A stretch of DNA of 64,000 nucleotides from Cololabis saira (lineage: Eukaryota > Chordata > Actinopteri > Beloniformes > Belonidae), in the NCBI RefSeq assembly GCF_033807715.1, contig NC_084592.1, positions 25,140,001-25,204,000 on the forward strand. The letters run 5' to 3'. Below, piece after piece: positions 63,845-64,000 of the stretch. Position 1 is the stretch's first letter. Each line of letters starts with the position of its first letter. The position numbers and the translations under genes are program-made. A model generated the notes under the pieces. The model was not told the origin of the DNA. It ran no database searches and saw only the letters and a list, made by a program, of their open reading frames with translations.

Positions 63845-64000
63845 GGGGGCACGGTGGCGCAGCTGATAGTGCAGCCGTCTCACAGGAGGAGACCTGAGCT
63901 CAGTGCAGGGCCCTCCCGGGGTTGGTAGAGGGGAGCAATGCTGTAGCTTAGGTAGAGCACTGGGTGATAAAATGGGAAAAAATCGGGGGTAAAAATATTT
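63845..64000 (+). mobile_element. tRNA-SINE-like 5' fragment at the window edge
   Basis: GGGGGCACGGTGGCGCAGCTG resembles the tRNA-derived head of fish SINEs with an A box TGGCGCAGCTG. A clear B box is not visible, and the element runs to the window end. Confidence 0.4.

Noticed and set aside
63360..63930. Short open frames near the right edge as a new gene
   Set aside because: No motif, no codon pattern, and the last part overlaps a SINE-like head.

Overview
The window looks like teleost fish nuclear DNA. It is AT-rich with long introns, and it carries many CA/TG and ATGT microsatellites, tRNA-derived SINEs, small inverted-repeat DNA transposons, Tc1-like remains and fish-type LINEs. No prokaryotic or organellar gene was seen.

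The only host gene I can support is the 3' half of an Eph receptor tyrosine kinase on the + strand, best matched to EphA3 (epha3). Seven coding exons at 3181-3366, 5939-6000, 9180-9389, 11322-11471, 13386-13579, 21379-21534 and 28946-29051 join in phase with AG/GT splice sites. They give about 353 residues: most of the kinase domain (VAIK lysine, HRD, DFG, activation-loop tyrosine), a SAM domain and a C-terminal GPVPV tail. The exons for the ligand-binding domain, fibronectin repeats, membrane segment and juxtamembrane region lie upstream of position 1. The 3' UTR probably runs to a poly(A) signal at 31561.

Layout: 1-3180 is upstream intron with one MITE (824-1300). 3181-29051 is the epha3 exon series with large introns holding a SINE nested in a Harbinger-like MITE (12340-13018), another SINE (16017-16352), a decayed Tc1-like transposon (18733-19670) and microsatellites. 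29052 to about 31585 is the 3' UTR. 31590-35010 has no recognisable gene. 35012-42434 is a dense transposon nest: a hAT-like MITE cut by a solo LTR, a dispersed repeat, a minus-strand LINE cut by a 284-bp palindromic element, and a Gypsy-type LTR insertion cut by a hAT-like element. 42435-64000 is gene-poor, with LINE fragments at about 46.8 and 51.9-52.9 kb, SINE pieces, a TTAA-flanked MITE and long microsatellites.

The most unusual signal is in the 284-bp palindromic element. Between its 53-bp arms, the minus strand can be drawn as a hammerhead-ribozyme-like core, a motif known from Penelope-like retroelements. The match is imperfect and self-cleavage is only a hypothesis. The nested insertions, several with intact target-site duplications, also give a clear relative order of transposition.
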